23,810 nucleotides of DNA from Candidatus Omnitrophota bacterium (GTDB lineage: Bacteria; Omnitrophota; Gorgyraeia; Zapsychrales; Zapsychraceae), in contig JAGOSC010000038.1 in the NCBI GenBank assembly GCA_018062515.1, positions 1-23,810 of the forward strand. The letters are read 5' to 3'. This document shows positions 22,049 through 23,810 of the stretch, in pieces. A model generated the notes under the pieces. The model worked only from the letters and a program-made list of their open reading frames with translations, did not search any database and was not told the DNA's origin. Numbering within the stretch: the stretch's first letter is position 1; every line of letters starts with the position of its first letter. Both the position numbers and the translations under genes were made by a program.

Positions 22049-23694
22049 TGAGAAAAAAAGACAAACTATTAACCGCTGTTGCGATCTCCCTGGTTTTACA
22101 CGTTTTATTTTTAATTGGATCAACCCAAATAAAAATAACCAGCAAGTTCCTCGAGAAAGTGAGAGAACGTAAAAATTTCAAAATTCATCAGATCCGTGCT
22201 GAAATGCCGGAGCGTAAAACTGCCGTATTTAACAAGCAGGCTGATTTTAATAATCGCATCAAATTTCAGCAGCCGGCGGATTCAGACTTAAATAAGAAAA
22301 TTGCCCAGCAAGAAAAAATGGAAAAGTATGAATCTGTTATTCAGGATGATCAAAAGATAGAAAAGATTGATTCTTCGCGCGCTGAAGAAATTGAGAAAAC
22401 ACCGACGCAGAAGGTTCGGGATTTATCGGTACTGAAAAAACAACCGCTCATGGATTCGAACGCGCCGATGATTGAAGTCAGTAAATTAACGGAACAGAAT
22501 GCGGTTATAGAACCTAAACATGTTATTGAAGTTAACGAGCCGGAAGAGTTTCATGAAAAAATGCCGGGATTTACCCCGAAATGGAACCCGCTGGATAAGG
22601 ATATCTCGACGAAAGAAAATGTCGAAGGCGCGAATGATAATTATCAACCGCTCATTTCTAAGAAAAGTCATTTTACCGATTTGAAAGAGTATTTAATCAG
22701 TGAAATTCTTACTTATCAAGATCCGAAGACGAACGAAAAATATTTTCAAATCAACATGAAAGTTGGTAAAGACGGATTTGAACTAAAGACGATCAAAAAG
22801 GAAATTGTGTTTTTGATTGATTGTTCAAAAAGCACCACGGAAAACCGGTTCCGTCAATTTAAGGAAGGGTTGGAATATAGCCTTAAGAATTTGAATCCTG
22901 GCGATAGTTTCAATATACTTGCCTTTAAAAAATTTATTGTTGAGTTCATGCCCGAATCGGTCCCGCCCACCGAGGAGAATATAGGTAAGGCGCTGTTCTT
23001 TGTTGATCGTCTGACATTGGGGACGAAAACGGATACGTATAATGCACTACTCAAAAGTATTTCCCGGTCGATTCAGACCAATCCTTCTTACATCATATTA
23101 TTAAGCGACGGCCTACCGACGCAAGGGGTTACTGACCCGCGACGGATTATTAATGAAGTATCACAGCTAAATAATGGCCAAAGATCGATTTTTGGTTTCA
23201 GCGGCGGATTGCATGTTAATCGTTATCTCTTGGATTTTATTACGTACAAAAATCGCGGCTGGAGTGAATATTCATATCGATCGCATCAAATCGGCAAATA
23301 TATGTCTAATCTTTATAATAAAATTAAGGATCCGCTTTTAGTCAACGTGCGTTATAACGCGAGCGGGCTGAATGAAGATCAAATTTTTCCAAAACTCTTG
23401 CCGGATTTCTTCCGCAACGTCGAGTTCACTTTATATGGAAAATACGACAAAGAAGATAAATTTCTTCTGCAAATGGTCGGCGACGTCGAGGGTAAGGTCA
23501 CAGAATTTGTGGTCGAAGCTGCTTTGAGTGAAGCAGCCAAAGGCTCGGCGGACATCGCCAAAAATTGGGCGTATAATAAAATTTATGATCTCATCGGCCA
23601 ACTGAAAGATGATCAGGATAATACTGCTCTTACACAACAAATTGAAGAACTATCAAAACGTTATAAAATAAACACGCCGTATCTTAATCAATAA
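22045..23694 (+). CDS. TonB/TolA-like membrane-anchored VWA protein with ITIH-like tail
   Basis: 549 residues. A basic start (MMRKKDK) precedes one transmembrane helix (about 8-25) containing Ser15-x3-His19 in ISLVLHVLFLIG, the arrangement used by TonB and TolA to engage ExbB-ExbD or TolQ-TolR. A charged, low-complexity periplasmic stretch (about 30-225) follows, rich in Lys, Glu, Gln and Asp. The VWA domain (about 250-415) has a complete MIDAS set: Asp259-C-Ser261-K-Ser263, Thr327/Thr329 in GTKTDTYNAL, and Asp355 in LLSDGLPTQG. The final part (about 435-549) has IFPKLLPDFFRNVEFTLYGK, AKNWAYNKIYDLIGQL and LSKRYKINTPYLNQ. This recalls the region after VWA in inter-alpha-trypsin-inhibitor-like proteins, but the N-terminal VIT domain is missing. 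There is no TonB or TolA C-terminal domain. It probably transmits motor energy to a metal-dependent binding domain; the ligand is unknown. Confidence 0.85.
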   Translation: MMRKKDKLLTAVAISLVLHVLFLIGSTQIKITSKFLEKVRERKNFKIHQIRAEMPERKTAVFNKQADFNNRIKFQQPADSDLNKKIAQQEKMEKYESVIQDDQKIEKIDSSRAEEIEKTPTQKVRDLSVLKKQPLMDSNAPMIEVSKLTEQNAVIEPKHVIEVNEPEEFHEKMPGFTPKWNPLDKDISTKENVEGANDNYQPLISKKSHFTDLKEYLISEILTYQDPKTNEKYFQINMKVGKDGFELKTIKKEIVFLIDCSKSTTENRFRQFKEGLEYSLKNLNPGDSFNILAFKKFIVEFMPESVPPTEENIGKALFFVDRLTLGTKTDTYNALLKSISRSIQTNPSYIILLSDGLPTQGVTDPRRIINEVSQLNNGQRSIFGFSGGLHVNRYLLDFITYKNRGWSEYSYRSHQIGKYMSNLYNKIKDPLLVNVRYNASGLNEDQIFPKLLPDFFRNVEFTLYGKYDKEDKFLLQMVGDVEGKVTEFVVEAALSEAAKGSADIAKNWAYNKIYDLIGQLKDDQDNTALTQQIEELSKRYKINTPYLNQ

Positions 23695-23741
23695 ATCTGC
23701 CGATTTTGGTGTCCGTCTGGACAATATGGAAACGAGTCCCT

Positions 23742-23810
23742 ATGGACGATCAATTAAATCCCAAGAAAAATAAGATAAAAGAAATACCCGAACTTCTGCA
23801 TGTGTCTGGA
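23742..23810 (+). CDS. Start of a further gene (partial, unidentified)
   Basis: An open frame from the ATG at 23742 runs 23 codons to the window edge (MDDQLNPKKNKIKEIPELL and onward). A weak purine-rich GGAAACGAG lies upstream, and the 47-base gap after the VWA gene contains only a 5-bp hairpin (TGTCC/GGACA) and no T-run, so it may continue the operon. Nothing can be said of its function. The alternative ATG at 23727 closes after 15 codons. Confidence 0.4.
   Translation, partial: MDDQLNPKKNKIKEIPELLHVSG

Noticed and set aside
1..23810. Insertion sequences, CRISPR arrays, tRNA or rRNA genes, phage genes
   Set aside because: Looked for on both strands; no transposase, integrase, repeat-spacer pattern or RNA-gene signature was seen.

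Overview
The window comes from a diderm (Gram-negative-type) bacterium with an AT-rich genome, roughly 40% GC by eye. It encodes an outer-membrane lipid-transport (Mla) system, Sec-exported and lipoprotein-like periplasmic proteins, an ExbB/ExbD motor and an AsmA-like protein. Coding density is high, with many ATGA-type overlaps. The gene mix would fit a deep-branching diderm lineage such as a PVC/Omnitrophota-like group, but that placement is a guess, because there is no rRNA gene or other phylogenetic anchor. No mobile element, CRISPR array, tRNA or rRNA was seen.

Layout. (1) Positions 1-3257, minus strand: a complete Mla operon in the order mlaE-mlaF-mlaD-mlaC-mlaA, with mlaA running off the left edge, behind a good sigma70-type promoter at 3293-3320. 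(2) 3419-6278, plus strand: a class-III-like PPK2, a HisI-like cyclohydrolase with an altered metal site, a tandem CBS protein and a ketopantoate-reductase-like Rossmann protein. (3) 6323-8378: a DeaD/CsdA-type DEAD-box helicase followed by a cold-shock protein. Between them lie a consensus-like promoter, a palindrome and an intrinsic terminator upstream of csp, which suggests attenuation or a small RNA. (4) 8379-8677: non-coding, with a 16-bp G-U-containing hairpin and a promoter. (5) 8678-15106: a tightly packed polyphosphate cassette of ppx/gppA, ppk1, CHAD protein, HD-domain protein and a ROK kinase fused to a C-terminal Mth938-like domain. An exported DUF3313-like protein and a SPOUT/TrmH methyltransferase follow. 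(6) 16607-18248: a DUF3332 lipoprotein with its own promoter, UUG start and strong terminator, then an AsmA-like membrane protein. (7) 18249-23810: a structured leader followed by exbB/tolQ-exbD/tolR-TPR-TolA/TonB-like VWA protein and the start of one more gene.

How the genes work together. PPK1 would make polyP, PPX would degrade it, CHAD probably binds it, and the HD protein and ROK kinase are candidate sensors or consumers. PPK2, about 5 kb upstream, would use polyP to phosphorylate nucleotides. The last block looks like a Tol-Pal/TonB-type energy transducer. Its third inner-membrane component keeps the Ser-x3-His transmembrane signature of TonB and TolA but carries a metal-binding VWA domain with an inter-alpha-trypsin-inhibitor-like tail instead of a TonB/TolA C-terminal domain. 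This is the best candidate here for an undescribed system; the polyP cassette with the ROK-Mth938 fusion is the second.
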